The position numbers were made by a program, and so were the translations under genes. From Chitinophaga silvatica (GTDB taxonomy: Bacteria; Bacteroidota; Bacteroidia; Chitinophagales; Chitinophagaceae): 64,000 nucleotides of DNA. The notes below the pieces were generated by a model. It saw only the letters and a program-made list of their open reading frames with translations. It did no database searches and was not told the DNA's origin. Below, in pieces: positions 18,141 through 26,006 of this stretch. Location of the stretch: the NCBI RefSeq assembly GCF_003419895.1, contig NZ_QPMM01000012.1, positions 248,001 through 312,000 of the forward strand, given 5' to 3'. Numbering within the stretch: the stretch's first letter is position 1; each line of letters opens with the position of its first letter.

Positions 18141-19403
18141 TTAAACATTCACCGCTATCTTACCACCTAACAACTCCAGGTGATCAAAAAATTCGGGATA
18201 GGATTTATTTATAGCTTCAGCATTTTCAATAACTACTGGTCCATCAGCTGTTAAAGCAGCAACTGCACAGGCCATTGCAATACGGTGATCGTTATGGGAA
18301 TGTACATTGGCACCCTTAATACCAGTTCCGCCATGCACCAACATCAGATCGCCCTGTAGTTCGATTTTAATGCCCATTTTACCAAATTCTTCCTGTAAGG
18401 TTATTCCTCTGTCGCTTTCTTTATGGGCGAGCCTGCTTACTCCCGTAATGCGGGTAATACCTTTACAGTTAGCAGCTAATGCTACGAGTGGAGGGAAGAG
18501 ATCCGGACAATCGGTAGCATCAAATTCAAAGCTGGTAAGTGGAGCTTTCTCTATATTTACAGTAAATACCCCTTCCAGCATTCCGGCACCAGCTTTCTTT
18601 AGAGCCTCCAGTATTGCTTTATCTGATTGGGCAGAAGCAGTATTCAGGTGTTGTACTTCGGCTTTACCAGCAACAGCAGCAGCAACCAGCAGAAACGCCG
18701 CACCGCTCCAATCGCCTTCCACCGTATATTCGCCAGCTTTATAGGCCTGTTTCTTTCCGAAATAAAAAGTTTCAAAGTTCTTTTCTTCAACCTGTACACC
18801 AAAGTGCGACATAAGTTGGAGGGTTAAAGCAATGTAAGGTTTGCTTTTCAGATCCTGCACGGTAATCGTTACATCTTCAGCAGCAGCACCATAGGCCATC
18901 AGCAATCCGGTAAGAAATTGGGAGCTTAAAGAGCCATCGATGGTAATATTTTTAGGCTTTAAAGGGCCCTGAATGTGTAGAGGAAGCTTACCTTCATTGG
19001 TAGTACATTTTACATCCAGCAGAGGAAGTACTTCTTCAAAGAAGTTCATAGGGCGGGTAGTGAGACTACCATGACCCTCAATAGTGATAGGGAGTTCAGA
19101 CAATGCAGCGATAGGAGTAAACATTCTGATCCCCAGGCCAGATTCGCCGCAGTTAATTTCATCATAAAAAGGCTTCACGCCATTGCTGGTGATTTCGAAA
19201 TGATCGAATTCACGTTTGATTTTAGCGCCCAGATTTTCTGCTACTTCCAAAGCTGCCAGGCAGTCGTTGCTCAGGCCCGGATTACGGATAATAGTAGTGC
19301 CATGAGACAGCAAAGCCGCAGCAACAGCGCGTTGCATCGCACTTTTAGAAGGATTGGCCGTAACAGTGCCGGTAATAACGGCTGGTGATACAGTAACTTG
19401 CAT
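18141..19403 (-). CDS. aroA: 3-phosphoshikimate 1-carboxyvinyltransferase (EPSP synthase)
   Basis: 420 residues, normal length. It transfers the enolpyruvyl group of PEP to shikimate 3-phosphate. Recognisable motifs are NPSKSAMQRAVAAALL near the start, SLSSQFLTGLLMAYGAA, DCPDLFPPLVALAA, GVSRLAHKESDRG and HNDHRIAMACAVAAL. It is the sixth gene of the operon, 39 bases after aroB. Confidence 0.96.
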   Translation of the reverse strand: MQVTVSPAVITGTVTANPSKSAMQRAVAAALLSHGTTIIRNPGLSNDCLAALEVAENLGAKIKREFDHFEITSNGVKPFYDEINCGESGLGIRMFTPIAALSELPITIEGHGSLTTRPMNFFEEVLPLLDVKCTTNEGKLPLHIQGPLKPKNITIDGSLSSQFLTGLLMAYGAAAEDVTITVQDLKSKPYIALTLQLMSHFGVQVEEKNFETFYFGKKQAYKAGEYTVEGDWSGAAFLLVAAAVAGKAEVQHLNTASAQSDKAILEALKKAGAGMLEGVFTVNIEKAPLTSFEFDATDCPDLFPPLVALAANCKGITRITGVSRLAHKESDRGITLQEEFGKMGIKIELQGDLMLVHGGTGIKGANVHSHNDHRIAMACAVAALTADGPVVIENAEAINKSYPEFFDHLELLGGKIAVNV

Positions 19404-19442
19404 ATGTAAATTTCGTCTGCCTTTAAGTTGATGAGTAAATGT

Positions 19443-20468
19443 TTATAGTTCCTGTAGCATCTGTTTTAACTCAGTAATAGGAATAGGCATAGTAGTAGCT
19501 TTGCCTATTTCTTCCAACAGCACAAAATGGATTACATCTTTTTCTCTTTTCTTATCTAATTTGAAGATATTGAAAACAGCCGTTTTATCGGAAGTAAATG
19601 CAACAGGAAGTTGATAATCGCTGATCAGTTTGATCAGGCGTATGGTAGATGCATTAGGTAAGTTGAGCAATTTTTCCGAGAATCTGGTAGCGGCAACCAT
19701 TCCAATAGCAACAGCCTTACCGTGTGCAATATGTTCCAGTTTTTCGACTGCATGGCCAAGTGTATGGCCAAAGTTCAGCCAGCGGCGAGGACCTGTTTCC
19801 AGTTCATCTTCCAACACTACTTTTGTTTTTGCAGCAACAGATTTCTCTACCAGGTATTGCAATACGCTTACATCACGGGATAATGCTTTTTCGATATTGG
19901 CTTCCAGATAATCAAATAATGCAGCATCCATAATGCAGGCATATTTAATAATCTCAGCAAACCCGTTATGCCATTCTTCTGCAGGCATGGATAACGGTAA
20001 AGTATAATCGAAAAGAAGGAAGGAAGGTTGGCGAATTATTCCCAGGAGGTTTTTCTGCGCACCATGACTTACGCCATTCTTTCCACCGATGGAAGCATCT
20101 ACCTGAGCCAGCAAAGTAGTAGGAACAAAGCCAAAGGGAATACCTCTCATATAGATGCTGGCAGCAAAGCCGGCAACATCTGTAAGCATACCGCCTCCGA
20201 TACCAACCAGTGTTGTTTTACGATCTGCTTCAAAAGCGATCAGGCCATCAATAATCTTTTCAACAGTAGCGAAATTCTTTTCATCTTCACCGGCTTTTAC
20301 AACTATCTTTTTCCAATCGTGAAGCAGATGTCCATGATGTCGTTCTACGTTTTCATCAATCACAATTACCGTTCTGGTACGTTCTACATGATTGCCTAAG
20401 TTTGATAATTGTTCGCCTAAAAAATAGGTAGTTTCCTGTTGTTGAAATTGATGTATTTGTTTGACCAT
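19443..20468 (-). CDS. aroB: 3-dehydroquinate synthase
   Basis: 341 residues. It converts DAHP to 3-dehydroquinate with NAD and a divalent metal. Signatures are GGGMLTDVAGFAASIYMRGI, FVPTTLLAQVDASIGGKNGV and the metal-site LNFGHTLGHAVEKL. Its start lies 90 bases after the DAHP synthase gene, and a terminator-like hairpin (20504-20545) occupies that gap, so expression of aroBAC may be partly separate. Confidence 0.96.
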   Translation of the reverse strand: MVKQIHQFQQQETTYFLGEQLSNLGNHVERTRTVIVIDENVERHHGHLLHDWKKIVVKAGEDEKNFATVEKIIDGLIAFEADRKTTLVGIGGGMLTDVAGFAASIYMRGIPFGFVPTTLLAQVDASIGGKNGVSHGAQKNLLGIIRQPSFLLFDYTLPLSMPAEEWHNGFAEIIKYACIMDAALFDYLEANIEKALSRDVSVLQYLVEKSVAAKTKVVLEDELETGPRRWLNFGHTLGHAVEKLEHIAHGKAVAIGMVAATRFSEKLLNLPNASTIRLIKLISDYQLPVAFTSDKTAVFNIFKLDKKREKDVIHFVLLEEIGKATTMPIPITELKQMLQEL

Positions 20469-20503
20469 GATGCTTTAAGCTATTCGGAAAAAATTGAGAA
20501 AAA

Positions 20504-20545
20504 TTACCAGCAGCCGGCGGTACAGCAACCTGTTGCTGCTGGTAA
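20504..20545 (-). terminator. Hairpin with U-tract inside the aromatic operon
   Basis: The 11-base arms TTACCAGCAGC (20504-20514) and GCTGCTGGTAA (20535-20545) pair. On the minus strand the stem is followed by TTTTT. It lies between the DAHP synthase/chorismate mutase gene and aroB, and may end some transcripts early or stabilise the upstream message. Confidence 0.6.
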
Positions 20546-20558
20546 AAGCAGATAAAAA

Positions 20559-21665
20559 CTACTTATTATCTTCGTTCATCACTTTGTTCTGACGGTTGAT
20601 AGATTCCAGATGCACAGCATCGAAATATTTCAGGATAAATTCTTTGGTCAGACCCAGTTTTTCACCTTTAGCGATGTTGCGTTCCAGGATTTCGTTCCAA
20701 CGGTTAGTTTGCAAGATAGTGATGTTGTTTTCTTTCTTGTACATACCAATCTTTTCAGCAATCTTCATACGATTACCAAGCAACAGCATAATTTCATCAT
20801 CTACCTGGTTGATTTGCGAACGCAGTTTTTCCAGTGCAGTGTTGAAATCATTTTTATCACTATGTTCTCTTCTCCATACGATACCATCTAACAATCCTGC
20901 TAATTTTTCAGGAGTGATTTGTTGTTTGGCATCGCTCCATGCGTTGTCCGGATCTACGTGTGTTTCGAGCATCAGACCATCGTAATCCAGGTCGATCGCT
21001 TCCTGAGAAACTTCCTGCAGAATATCGCGGCGGCCGGAGATATGGCTAGGATCGCAGATCATAGGCAATTCAGGCATACGGCGTTTCAGTTCAATAGCCA
21101 GGTGCCACATTGGAGCATTACGGTATTGAGTATTGCCATAGCTGGAGAAACCACGGTGAATAAGACCTACTTTAGAGATACCAGCTTTTTGAATTCTTTC
21201 AACCGCACCAATCCAGAGTTCCAGATCAGGATTGATAGGATTCTTAATTAAAATAGTAGTATCCACACCTTTCAGTGCATCAGCAACTTCCTGAACAGAG
21301 AAAGGGTTTACAGTAGTACGGGCACCAACCCAGAGGATATCTACACCGAAGTGTAAAGCATCTTCCACTTGTTTTGCAGTTGCCACTTCTACTGCCAGCG
21401 GTAAACCGGTGAGCTCACGGGCTTTTTGTAACCACGCTAAACCCTTAGTACCGATACCTTCGAAAGAACCCGGGCGGGTACGAGGTTTCCAGATACCAGC
21501 GCGTAAAACATCTACTTTACCGGTTTTTTGTAATGCAAGGGCAGTTGCCAACACTTGTTCTTCAGTTTCAGCGCTGCAAGGACCTGAGATGATCAACGGC
21601 TTTTTATCAGAAGACGGATCGGAGAATTTGGTTTTGGATAAAATTTGTTCCATTGTCTGTACCAT
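20559..21665 (-). CDS. Bifunctional DAHP synthase / chorismate mutase
   Basis: 368 residues. Residues 1 to about 260 are a type I-beta DAHP synthase (PLIISGPCSAET, LRAGIWKPRTRPGSFEGIG, LIHRGFSSYGNTQYRN, MICDPSHISGRRD), the first step of the shikimate pathway. Residues about 275-360 are an AroQ-type chorismate mutase (LEKLRSQINQVDDEIMLLLGNRMKIAEKIG). In related enzymes the mutase domain lets prephenate or chorismate inhibit the synthase. The fusion suits its place with tyrA and pheA. ATG 21665 is used; a second ATG lies four codons in. Confidence 0.93.
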   Translation of the reverse strand: MVQTMEQILSKTKFSDPSSDKKPLIISGPCSAETEEQVLATALALQKTGKVDVLRAGIWKPRTRPGSFEGIGTKGLAWLQKARELTGLPLAVEVATAKQVEDALHFGVDILWVGARTTVNPFSVQEVADALKGVDTTILIKNPINPDLELWIGAVERIQKAGISKVGLIHRGFSSYGNTQYRNAPMWHLAIELKRRMPELPMICDPSHISGRRDILQEVSQEAIDLDYDGLMLETHVDPDNAWSDAKQQITPEKLAGLLDGIVWRREHSDKNDFNTALEKLRSQINQVDDEIMLLLGNRMKIAEKIGMYKKENNITILQTNRWNEILERNIAKGEKLGLTKEFILKYFDAVHLESINRQNKVMNEDNK

Positions 21666-21699
21666 AGTATTGAAGTTAAGGAGATTATTAGAATTTGAG

Positions 21700-22542
21700 T
21701 TATTTAAGAATCTTTCTGATTTTATTTGATTTCTGAATCAGCTTGTAGAAGGTATCGTAATCTTCTTCTTCCAAAAGCGTTTTCATTTGTTGAAGCTGAC
21801 TGATATGTTCTTCTAAAACATCCAGCACATTATTCCGATTGTGTTTAAAGATCGGCACCCACATATCAGGGGAGCTTTTGGCCAGTCGCACGGTTGATTC
21901 GAAACCACCGCTTGCCAGTTCGAAGATCCTGCCGGATTCCTTCTCTTTCTTTAACACGGTTAAAGCCAGTGCAAAAGAGGTGATATGAGAGATATGTGAT
22001 ACATAGGCAGTATGCAGATCATGTTCCTGGCCGTTCATGTAAACGGTTTTCATCTGCAGGCTATCTACCATATTCTCTACCATTTCCAGCGCATCTTCAT
22101 CACTGTTTTTCACATCACAAAGCACCATTGTTTTGTTAGTGAATAAATTTCTTACAGCAGCATCAGGGCCGGAATACTCGGTGCCGGCCATCGGGTGAGC
22201 CGCCACAAATCGACCTCTGTTTGGATGACCGGCAACGAGTTGTAATATTTTTTCTTTAGTTGAGCCTACATCCATAATAACCTGTCCTGGTTTCACTTTA
22301 TCCATAATAGCAGGTAAAGTTTTCAACAGGGCATCTACAGGGATTGCGATGATGATTAAGTCGGAGCGTTCCATTGCCTGATCGAGCGAAACAGCTTCGT
22401 CGATAATATGCAGGTCGAGCGCCCGTTGCAGGTGTGCAGCATCCAGATCAACCCCTAAGATCTTCTCTGCTACACTCTTTTCTTTGAGGGTAATAGCGAG
22501 AGACCCACCAATTAAACCTGTTCCGATTATAGTAGCAATCAT
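21700..22542 (-). CDS. tyrA: Prephenate dehydrogenase
   Basis: 280 residues. It oxidatively decarboxylates prephenate to 4-hydroxyphenylpyruvate for tyrosine. An N-terminal Rossmann motif (GTGLIGGSLAITLKE), then AHPMAGTEYSGPDAA and a C-terminal helical dimerisation domain (SHISHITSFALAL; FESTVRLAKSSPDMW). It overlaps the upstream aminotransferase by four bases (ATGA), which suggests translational coupling. Confidence 0.93.
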   Translation of the reverse strand: MIATIIGTGLIGGSLAITLKEKSVAEKILGVDLDAAHLQRALDLHIIDEAVSLDQAMERSDLIIIAIPVDALLKTLPAIMDKVKPGQVIMDVGSTKEKILQLVAGHPNRGRFVAAHPMAGTEYSGPDAAVRNLFTNKTMVLCDVKNSDEDALEMVENMVDSLQMKTVYMNGQEHDLHTAYVSHISHITSFALALTVLKKEKESGRIFELASGGFESTVRLAKSSPDMWVPIFKHNRNNVLDVLEEHISQLQQMKTLLEEEDYDTFYKLIQKSNKIRKILK

Positions 22543-23702
22543 TTTACACTGGTTTTAATGCGTTGAATAGCTTCTGCAAAAACAGCAGCATCCTGACACA
22601 AACTTATTCTGATATATCCGTTACCGTTACTACCGAAGATACCACCCGGAGTAATGAATACACGGGCTTTTTGTAGCACTTCATCAGCCAGCAGGTATCC
22701 GTTTTCTATATTGGCTGGTATTTTAGCCCACACGAACATTCCAACCTGATCGGTGCTGTACTGGCATTCTAACAGGTCCAGTAATTCGAACACTTTAGAA
22801 CGTCTTGCCCTATAAACAGCATTTAATTCATCATACCATTCCTTACCCAGCTCAAGTGCTTTAACAGCGGCCATCTGCATGGGCTGAAACATACCTGAAT
22901 CCATATTGCTTTTGAAGCGTAATACTTCATTGATACGGTCAGCATCGCCAACCAGCATTCCGATACGCCAGCCGGCCATATTGGATGATTTGCTCAGGGA
23001 ATTGAGTTCAAGTACAACGTCTTTAGCTCCTTCCACCTGTAACAGACTTTCGGGCTGATCGTTCAGGATAAAGCTATAAGGATTATCATGGCAAATCAGG
23101 ATCTGATGTTGCTTTGCGAATGCAATCAATTTCTTTGCGAATTCCTTATTCACTTTTGCACCGGTAGGCATATGCGGATAGTTGACCCACATCAGTTTCA
23201 CCTTTGACAAATCTTTCTGAGCCAGTTCATCGAGGTTAGGTAACCAATCATTTTCTGCAGTCAGGTCGTAATCTACCACGGTAGCACCGCTGAGGCTAAC
23301 AGCAGAGCGATAGGTAGGATAACCCGGATTAGGGATCAGTGCTTCATCACCTTCCTGCAGGTAGGTCATGCAGATGTGCATGATACCTTCTTTAGATCCG
23401 ATGAGAGGCAGCACTTCAGTATCGGGGTTGAGCGTCACCTGATAGTAGCGCTGATACCAGTCGGCCATTGCTTTTCTGAGAGCAGGGATACCTTTATAGC
23501 CCTGGTAAGCGTGTGTATTAGGCAATGCTGCATTTTCGTGCAAAGCCTCAACAACAGAGGGGTGAGGAGGAAGGTCGGGGCTTCCGATACCCAGGTTTAT
23601 TACCTTGGTACCATTCTTATTCATTTCCTCAATTTCTCTGAGTTTTTTACTGAAGTAATATTCTTCTGTTCCTTGTAACCTTTTAGCAACCTGTATCTGC
23701 AT
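22539..23702 (-). CDS. Class I/II PLP aminotransferase of the aromatic operon
   Basis: 387 residues with the fold-type I aminotransferase features: INLGIGSPDLPPHPSV, the Asn/Asp/Tyr pocket in WVNYPHMPTGA and HDNPYSF, and the PLP lysine in SLSKSSNMAGWRIGMLVG. Its position between pheA and tyrA strongly suggests that it makes Phe and Tyr from their keto acids (or transaminates prephenate). Exact specificity is inference. It follows pheA after 11 bases and overlaps tyrA. Confidence 0.88.
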   Translation of the reverse strand: MQIQVAKRLQGTEEYYFSKKLREIEEMNKNGTKVINLGIGSPDLPPHPSVVEALHENAALPNTHAYQGYKGIPALRKAMADWYQRYYQVTLNPDTEVLPLIGSKEGIMHICMTYLQEGDEALIPNPGYPTYRSAVSLSGATVVDYDLTAENDWLPNLDELAQKDLSKVKLMWVNYPHMPTGAKVNKEFAKKLIAFAKQHQILICHDNPYSFILNDQPESLLQVEGAKDVVLELNSLSKSSNMAGWRIGMLVGDADRINEVLRFKSNMDSGMFQPMQMAAVKALELGKEWYDELNAVYRARRSKVFELLDLLECQYSTDQVGMFVWAKIPANIENGYLLADEVLQKARVFITPGGIFGSNGNGYIRISLCQDAAVFAEAIQRIKTSVK

Positions 23703-23713
23703 ACAAATTATGA

Positions 23714-24538
23714 TTAGTGAGTTTTACCTTTTTTATAGATTCCTAAAACTTTCAGATGATCAGTTAAAGGAGTAATTTTCTCAAGTGCTTTCTTAAAAGC
23801 AGCAGTATTATCGAATTCCATGTCGGCATGGAAGTAATAATTCCATTCTTTAGCCGGAATAGGAAAGGATTGAATTTTAGATAGATTGATACCGGAAGCG
23901 GCAATTTCAGTCAGTACTTTAGCGAGGCTACCTCTGTCGTGTGTTGTTTGGAAATAAACGGAGGCTTTGTTGGCATCTTCCGGAGTAGCGGCAGGGGTAC
24001 GGGAAATGGCGAGGAATCTGGTGTAATTATTTTTGTTGGTATGGATATTAGGAGCGATGATATCGAGTTCAAAAATTTCGGCGGCCAGTTTACCAGCGAT
24101 AGCGGCAGTACTTTTGAGTTTCTTTTGTCTGACGTGTTTAGCGCTCAGAGCGGTATCTTCAGTTTCCACGAGTTTGATATGCGGATGTTTCTCGAGGAAG
24201 TCCATACATTGGAGTAAAGCCATTGGATGAGAATGAACCTCTCTGATATCTTCCAGAGATTGGCCGGGTAATACCATCAGATGCTGGTTGATCTGGAGGT
24301 AAATTTCGCCGGTGATATGGAGTCCTGAATTTTTGATCAGGCTGTAGTTAGGTAAGATGCTGCCGGCGATAGAGTTTTCGATAGCCATGATACCTGCATC
24401 CACATCGGGTTGTTGTTTTACTTTTCTAACCAGTTCGGCGAAGGAGGCGCAGCATTCTATGTCGGTATTTTTACCGAAAAAGCCCTGAGCAGCAACCTGG
24501 TGAAAACATCCTTCAAACCCTTGTATGGCAATTTTCAT
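23714..24538 (-). CDS. pheA: Prephenate dehydratase
   Basis: 274 residues. It converts prephenate to phenylpyruvate. The catalytic PDT domain (MKIAIQGFEGCFHQVAA, GIMAIENSIAGSILPNY, and NNYTRFLAIS with the TRF motif) is followed by a C-terminal ACT domain (about 190-270; DRGSLAKVLTEIAASGINLSKIQSFP) that in this family binds Phe for feedback inhibition. It has no fused chorismate mutase, which instead sits on the DAHP synthase. It is the first structural gene after two tandem leader-peptide attenuators. Confidence 0.95.
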   Translation of the reverse strand: MKIAIQGFEGCFHQVAAQGFFGKNTDIECCASFAELVRKVKQQPDVDAGIMAIENSIAGSILPNYSLIKNSGLHITGEIYLQINQHLMVLPGQSLEDIREVHSHPMALLQCMDFLEKHPHIKLVETEDTALSAKHVRQKKLKSTAAIAGKLAAEIFELDIIAPNIHTNKNNYTRFLAISRTPAATPEDANKASVYFQTTHDRGSLAKVLTEIAASGINLSKIQSFPIPAKEWNYYFHADMEFDNTAAFKKALEKITPLTDHLKVLGIYKKGKTH

Positions 24539-24597
24539 GAGTAATGTAATTAATTTTATTTATTTATAGTTGCTGTAGCAACTAGCTTATAGAAACA

Positions 24598-24624
24598 AAA
24601 AGGGCCCCGATCTGGGACCCTTTT
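24598..24624 (-). terminator. Attenuator terminator B of the aromatic operon
   Basis: In the minus-strand RNA, AAAAGGGUCCC pairs with GGGGCCCUUUU through an 11-bp stem with one U-G wobble, followed by U. It lies between leader peptide B and pheA. Its 5' arm GGGUCCC can pair instead with GGGACUC (24660-24666), the GGG-ACT-C codons near the end of leader B, giving a 7-bp antiterminator. Confidence 0.82.
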
Positions 24625-24648
24625 GCTTTTACTTTATATGTAAGTATA

Positions 24649-24729
24649 TTATTGCAAACGAGTCCCCTGCTTCTTCGCATAAAAGAAGTAAGAGAAGTAA
24701 TAAAAAAAGTAATTAGAATAATTTGCCAT
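24649..24729 (-). CDS. Leader peptide B of the aromatic operon (Tyr/Phe-rich)
   Basis: A 26-residue ORF, or 28 residues from the in-frame ATG at 24735. Residues 4-17 read YSNYFFYYFSYFFY: six Tyr and five Phe in 14 codons. The tail AKKQGTRLQ contains the antiterminator strand. Stalling on Tyr or Phe codons would leave GGGACTC free to disrupt terminator B. A ribosome that runs to the TAA stop would cover it and let the terminator form. The CTTCTT / AAGAAG pair within the ORF can form a pause hairpin. Translation and regulation are inferred from this arrangement. Confidence 0.82.
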   Translation of the reverse strand: MANYSNYFFYYFSYFFYAKKQGTRLQ

Positions 24730-24755
24730 TAACATACCTGATAATTTAGATCATT

Positions 24756-24788
24756 AAAAAAGGCCTTCCGATTTCGGAAGGCCTTTTT
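24756..24788 (-). terminator. Attenuator terminator A of the aromatic operon
   Basis: The minus-strand RNA has GGCCUUCCGA and UCGGAAGGCC flanked by A and U tracts (core 24762-24783), a very stable stem with a six-U tail. GGAAGGUC, just after the stop of leader A, can pair with GGCCUUCC (8 bp, one wobble) to block it. Confidence 0.88.
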
Positions 24789-24820
24789 GTAGTTTCTTTT
24801 ATTTTATACAAACGACCTTC

Positions 24821-24880
24821 CTATTTCTGGTACCAGAAATAATAAAAGCCAAAAAAACCAAAAGTCGTTTGCGTAATCAT
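24821..24880 (-). CDS. Leader peptide A of the aromatic operon (Phe/Tyr/Trp-rich)
   Basis: A 19-residue ORF, MITQTTFGFFGFYYFWYQK, stop TAG. It has five Phe, three Tyr and one Trp within residues 7-17. It starts about 20 bases after the -7 box. Codons 4-6 contain CAAACGAC, which pairs with GTCGTTTG after the stop codon (1:2 pairing). The overlapping GGAAGGTC pairs with the 5' arm of terminator A (2:3 antiterminator). A ribosome stalled on the Phe/Tyr codons covers strand 1 and frees strand 2. This is the classical phe/trp-type attenuator layout. Confidence 0.87.
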   Translation of the reverse strand: MITQTTFGFFGFYYFWYQK

Positions 24881-24899
24881 ATGCTTGTTTGATATAGAA

Positions 24900-24929
24900 C
24901 AAAAGTACGGCACGATTTTAATTATGCAA
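24900..24929 (-). promoter_or_regulatory. Promoter of the aromatic amino acid operon
   Basis: On the minus strand: TTG (24927-24929), 19-base spacer, TACTTTTG (24900-24907). The same -7 octamer and spacer occur at the ilv leader promoter (46403-46432). Transcription would start close to 24895, just before leader A. Confidence 0.75.
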
Positions 24930-25078
24930 GGGGGTCAATAAAAAAATACATAATTTTAAATCAGAAGGGTATTTTATTGAAAATTATTCAATAAAACTAT
25001 AAACAGATAGTTTTTGGGGATAAAAAAAGCCGGCTCTAGTAAAAGAGACGGCTTTCTATAATTTTTCTAATCGAAAGA
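24930..25078. other. Intergenic region with a small palindrome and a terminator
   Basis: AT-rich. Holds an exact palindrome TTTTATTGAA-AATTA-TTCAATAAAA (24972-24996) of unknown role, and the hairpin at 25026-25055 that ends the small lipoprotein gene. Nothing coding is seen. Confidence 0.5.
25026..25055 (-). terminator. Terminator after the small lipoprotein gene
   Basis: AAAGCCG (25026-25032) pairs with CGGCTTT (25049-25055), and CTCT pairs with AGAG inside, followed on the minus strand by a run of T. Confidence 0.75.
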
Positions 25079-25291
25079 TTAGTGGTGAGCAGCAGTAGTA
25101 TCAGCTGGTTTAGCAGTAGTATCAACTTTAGCTAAAGAATCAGCTGGAGGAGCAACTTGTTGGGTAGCGCTATCGATTGGAGTAGATGAAACTGCAGTTG
25201 AATCACCACCTTCAGATTTACCACCACCGCAAGCTACTGCGAAAAGACCGAAAGAAAGAGCAAAGAAACCAATTTTAATTACGTTCTTCAT
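25079..25291 (-). CDS. Small lipoprotein, low complexity
   Basis: 70 residues from ATG 25291. A signal peptide ends in the lipobox FAVA-C (Cys21), followed by GGGKSEGG and a Ser/Thr/Pro/Ala/Asp-rich tail ending in TTAAHH. No folded domain is visible. Such short Thr/Ala-rich lipoproteins are common and uncharacterised in Bacteroidota. It is divergent from the ECF sigma gene. The frame is open further upstream (to 25399), but that part is not needed. Confidence 0.75.
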   Translation of the reverse strand: MKNVIKIGFFALSFGLFAVACGGGKSEGGDSTAVSSTPIDSATQQVAPPADSLAKVDTTAKPADTTAAHH

Positions 25292-25421
25292 GATACAATT
25301 ATTTAGTTGTTTTTTGAATGATTTAACCTTTATACCTGAAACACTTAAAAGGTAACCCATACTTTTAAAAAATTTTTTTTCGGTACTTTGGGTTACCAAA
25401 TGCCTAATAACCGTATTAATA

Positions 25422-25994
25422 GTGAAGCAGCATCAAGACATAACAAAAGACAGGGAATTACTGCTTGGATTGGCAAAAGGAGAGGATAAGTCGTTGGAAA
25501 TCATTTACTCCGAAAATTTTCCGGTTGTATTAAGAATGATTCTCCAGCATAATGGCTCCGAAGATGACGCCAAAGATATTTTCCAGGAAGCAATTATCAT
25601 ATTGTACGAAAAGGTACAAAATGATGACTTTTCATTAAGCAGCCGGTTAAAAACATTTCTTTATTCTGTTTGCCGCCATCTGTGGTTGAAAAAAGCGCAG
25701 CGCAACTATAATATGTATAGTTTGTCTCAGGACCTGGAGGAGATTATTCCGGCAACAGAGGAAGTAGAAGCTCATCAAGCCAAAGACCAGGAATTCCGAA
25801 TAATGGAAAGTGCCCTTCAAAATATGGGGCAACCTTGTCAGACGATTCTGGAAGATTATTACCTGCATAAGAAATCCATGCAGGAAATAGCGGAGAAGTT
25901 TGGATATACCAACGCCGAAAATGCCAAGAATCAAAAATATAAATGTCTGATGCGCCTGAAGAAGCTTTTTTTTGATAAATACAAAACATTATAA
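25422..25994 (+). CDS. ECF-type RNA polymerase sigma factor (GTG start)
   Basis: 190 residues. Region 2 (about 15-85: YSENFPVVLRMI, DDAKDIFQEAIIILYEKV) and region 4 (about 125-185: MESALQNMGQPCQTILEDYYLHKKSMQEIAEKFGY) are present, with no sigma-1 or sigma-3 domain. No ATG is in frame before region 2; GTG 25422 fits. It lies 12 bases before a membrane-anchored protease gene whose N-terminus looks like an anti-sigma domain, so the pair probably forms an envelope-stress or signal-responsive unit. Confidence 0.9.
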   Translation: MKQHQDITKDRELLLGLAKGEDKSLEIIYSENFPVVLRMILQHNGSEDDAKDIFQEAIIILYEKVQNDDFSLSSRLKTFLYSVCRHLWLKKAQRNYNMYSLSQDLEEIIPATEEVEAHQAKDQEFRIMESALQNMGQPCQTILEDYYLHKKSMQEIAEKFGYTNAENAKNQKYKCLMRLKKLFFDKYKTL

Positions 25995-26006
25995 GCAGCA
26001 GCAGCC

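Noticed and set aside
18307..19388. Long plus-strand ORFs opposite aroA and other aro/ilv genes
   Set aside because: They are shadows of real minus-strand genes, with low-complexity protein sequence and no promoter or family match.
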